This document shows, one piece after another, positions 12,796 through 13,958 of a stretch of DNA of 13,958 nt. A program made the position numbers and the translations under genes. Within the stretch, counting starts at the first letter, position 1. Every line of letters starts with the position of its first letter. Source of the DNA: CALKHQ01 sp050329975. Lineage in GTDB: Bacteria; Pseudomonadota; Alphaproteobacteria; CALKHQ01. The stretch covers positions 1 through 13,958 of the forward strand of contig JBHJOG010000093.1 in the NCBI GenBank assembly GCA_050329975.1, read 5' to 3'. Below the pieces are notes generated by a model. That model worked only from the letters and a program-made list of their open reading frames with translations. It had not been told where the DNA came from and made no database searches.

Positions 12796-13958
12796 CACAC
12801 CACCACCATCACCGCGAGTGCAGCGTTGCCGGCGGCGGCCAGTGGCGGCACCCAGCGCGGGACACGGAAGCCTGACCGGCGGGGGTGGCGGCGGTGGAGC
12901 TGCCAGAGGGCGAGGTTGACGACGGTGAACACCAGCAGGGTGACCAGGCTGGTGGTGGCGACCAGGGAGATGAAGGGGACGGCGACGGTGAAAAGCAGCA
13001 CCACGCCGCCGCCGACCAGGGTGGCTGCGACCGGCGTGCGCCAGCGGCGGCCGACGGTGCCGAGCCCGCGCGGCAGCCAGCCGCGACGCGCCATGCCGTA
13101 GAGCAGGCGGGCCAGCATCACCAGCTCGATCAGCACGCCATTGGCGACGGCGATCAGGGCGATGGCGGCAAACAGGCGGTAGGAGAACCACTCGACCCGG
13201 GCGGCGACCAGCAGCAGGGGCGCCGGCGAGGCGACGATCTGCTCCAGGGTCAGGGCCAGGATGGTGACCAGGGTGACCACCACGTAGAGCAGGGTGCTGA
13301 CGCCGAGGCTGATCAGGATCGCGCGCGGGATGCTGCGCTCCGGCTCGGCCGCCTCCTCGGCCATGTTGGCCAGGTTCTCGAAGCCGATGAAGGCGAAGAA
13401 GGCGAGGAAGGCGCCGGCGGCGATGCCGGCGAGCGCGCCGGTATCGGCAAAGGGCAGCAGTTCGTCAAGGCGATCCGGCAGCGTCGCGAAGGCGGTCCAG
13501 CCGGCGCCGACCACGAACAACAGGCCGGCGATCTCCAGCACCGTCATCGCCGCGGCGAAACCGACGCTCTCGCGCACGCCGAGACAGGCGATGGCAGTGA
13601 ACAGCACGACCAGGCCGCCGGCGACGACCTCCACCGGCCAGGACAGGAAGGCCTCGGCATAGCCGACGGCGCCGCGCGCGATCGAGGCGGTGCTGAGCAC
13701 GACCACGGCCGCAACCGCCAGCCCGACCAGCTGGGACAGTCGGTCGGAGCCGAACGCCTCCTTGACGTAGGCGGCCGCACCCGCCGCCTCCGGGAAGCGC
13801 GCCGCCAGCTCGGCGTAGCAAAGCCCGGTCAGCCCGGCGAGGACGCCGGCGAGCACGAAGGCCCATGGCGCGGCGGCGCCGGCCGCGCCGACCACGCTGC
13901 CGACCAGCACGTAGATGCCGGCGCCGATGACGATGCCCAGGCCGTAGAACACCAGCAG
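12795..13958 (-). CDS. APC-family amino-acid permease (5' end outside window)
   Basis: The frame is open from the window edge to a TGA at 12795, giving 387 visible residues, most of a protein usually 420-480 long. It is an inner-membrane transporter with about eleven hydrophobic spans visible. The first, FYGLGIVIGAGIYVLVGSVVG, is the unwound substrate-binding TM1 motif (G-x-I-I-G-A-G-I-F). YAELAARFPEAAGAAAYVKEAFG follows as in APC proteins, and FFAFIGFENLANMAEEAAEPERSIPRAIL is the conserved TM6 region and following loop. These features fit the amino acid-polyamine-organocation superfamily; cationic or small neutral amino acids are common substrates, but specificity cannot be read here. The C-terminus (PRWVPPLAAAGNAALAVMVVV) ends in the last span with almost no tail. 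The transposase relic abuts its stop on the opposite strand, so the extreme C-terminus may have been altered by insertion. Confidence 0.92.
   Translation of the reverse strand: MLVFYGLGIVIGAGIYVLVGSVVGAAGAAAPWAFVLAGVLAGLTGLCYAELAARFPEAAGAAAYVKEAFGSDRLSQLVGLAVAAVVVLSTASIARGAVGYAEAFLSWPVEVVAGGLVVLFTAIACLGVRESVGFAAAMTVLEIAGLLFVVGAGWTAFATLPDRLDELLPFADTGALAGIAAGAFLAFFAFIGFENLANMAEEAAEPERSIPRAILISLGVSTLLYVVVTLVTILALTLEQIVASPAPLLLVAARVEWFSYRLFAAIALIAVANGVLIELVMLARLLYGMARRGWLPRGLGTVGRRWRTPVAATLVGGGVVLLFTVAVPFISLVATTSLVTLLVFTVVNLALWQLHRRHPRRSGFRVPRWVPPLAAAGNAALAVMVVV

Noticed and set aside
12648..12875. Plus-strand frame with a HHHHH run, possible metal-binding peptide
   Set aside because: The His run is the reverse complement of Val codons in the last membrane span of the permease; the part before it is the RAYT relic.
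1..13958. tRNA, rRNA, CRISPR arrays, prophage genes or a defence island
   Set aside because: I looked on both strands and saw no cloverleaf, spaced repeats, integrase, phage structural genes or known defence-gene motifs.

Overview
This is a GC-rich window with dense genes on both strands, alpha-like Shine-Dalgarno starts including several TTG starts, and gene content typical of a free-living alphaproteobacterium (Rhodospirillales-like). That placement rests on protein resemblance and base composition only; no rRNA or tRNA is present to confirm it.

Layout, left to right. (1) 1-814: the C-terminal third of malate synthase G, a glyoxylate-cycle enzyme. (2) 937-2417: a small lipoprotein gene, a perfect 19-bp inverted repeat, a decayed GbsR/MarR-type regulator fragment, and a DUF4166-type gene broken by an exact 32-bp tandem duplication. 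(3) 2539-5099: a small secreted protein with a carboxypeptidase-regulatory-like domain, a convergent TauE/SafE-type permease, a gene whose frame breaks at a run of eight C, and a secreted protein of unknown function starting at TTG. (4) 5158-6993: a fusion of a DsbA-like thioredoxin domain (CPHC) to a complete NhaA Na+/H+ antiporter. (5) 7405-8546: two tandem paralogous lipoprotein genes, divergent across a palindrome-bearing spacer from (6) a short-chain dehydrogenase at 8730-9494. (7) 9585-10481: a class III nucleotidyl cyclase with two C-terminal repeats. (8) 10911-12449: a secreted right-handed beta-helix protein. (9) 12528-12795: two gene relics, one the N-terminus of a REP-associated tyrosine transposase. 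(10) 12795-13958: an APC-family amino-acid permease, cut by the window end.

There is no single large operon. Most genes stand alone, in convergent or divergent pairs separated by strong hairpins; the only clear co-transcribed pair is the two lipoproteins. A striking number of products are exported (six signal peptides or lipoboxes), so the window is rich in poorly known envelope proteins. The second theme is decay: five reading frames are broken, four of them by one-base shifts at runs of C or G and one by the 32-bp duplication. Either this is an accessory region losing genes, or some of the homopolymer shifts are sequence errors. The transposase relic together with REP-like palindromes suggests past REP/RAYT activity. 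I see no prophage, CRISPR array, intact insertion sequence or obvious new defence system.
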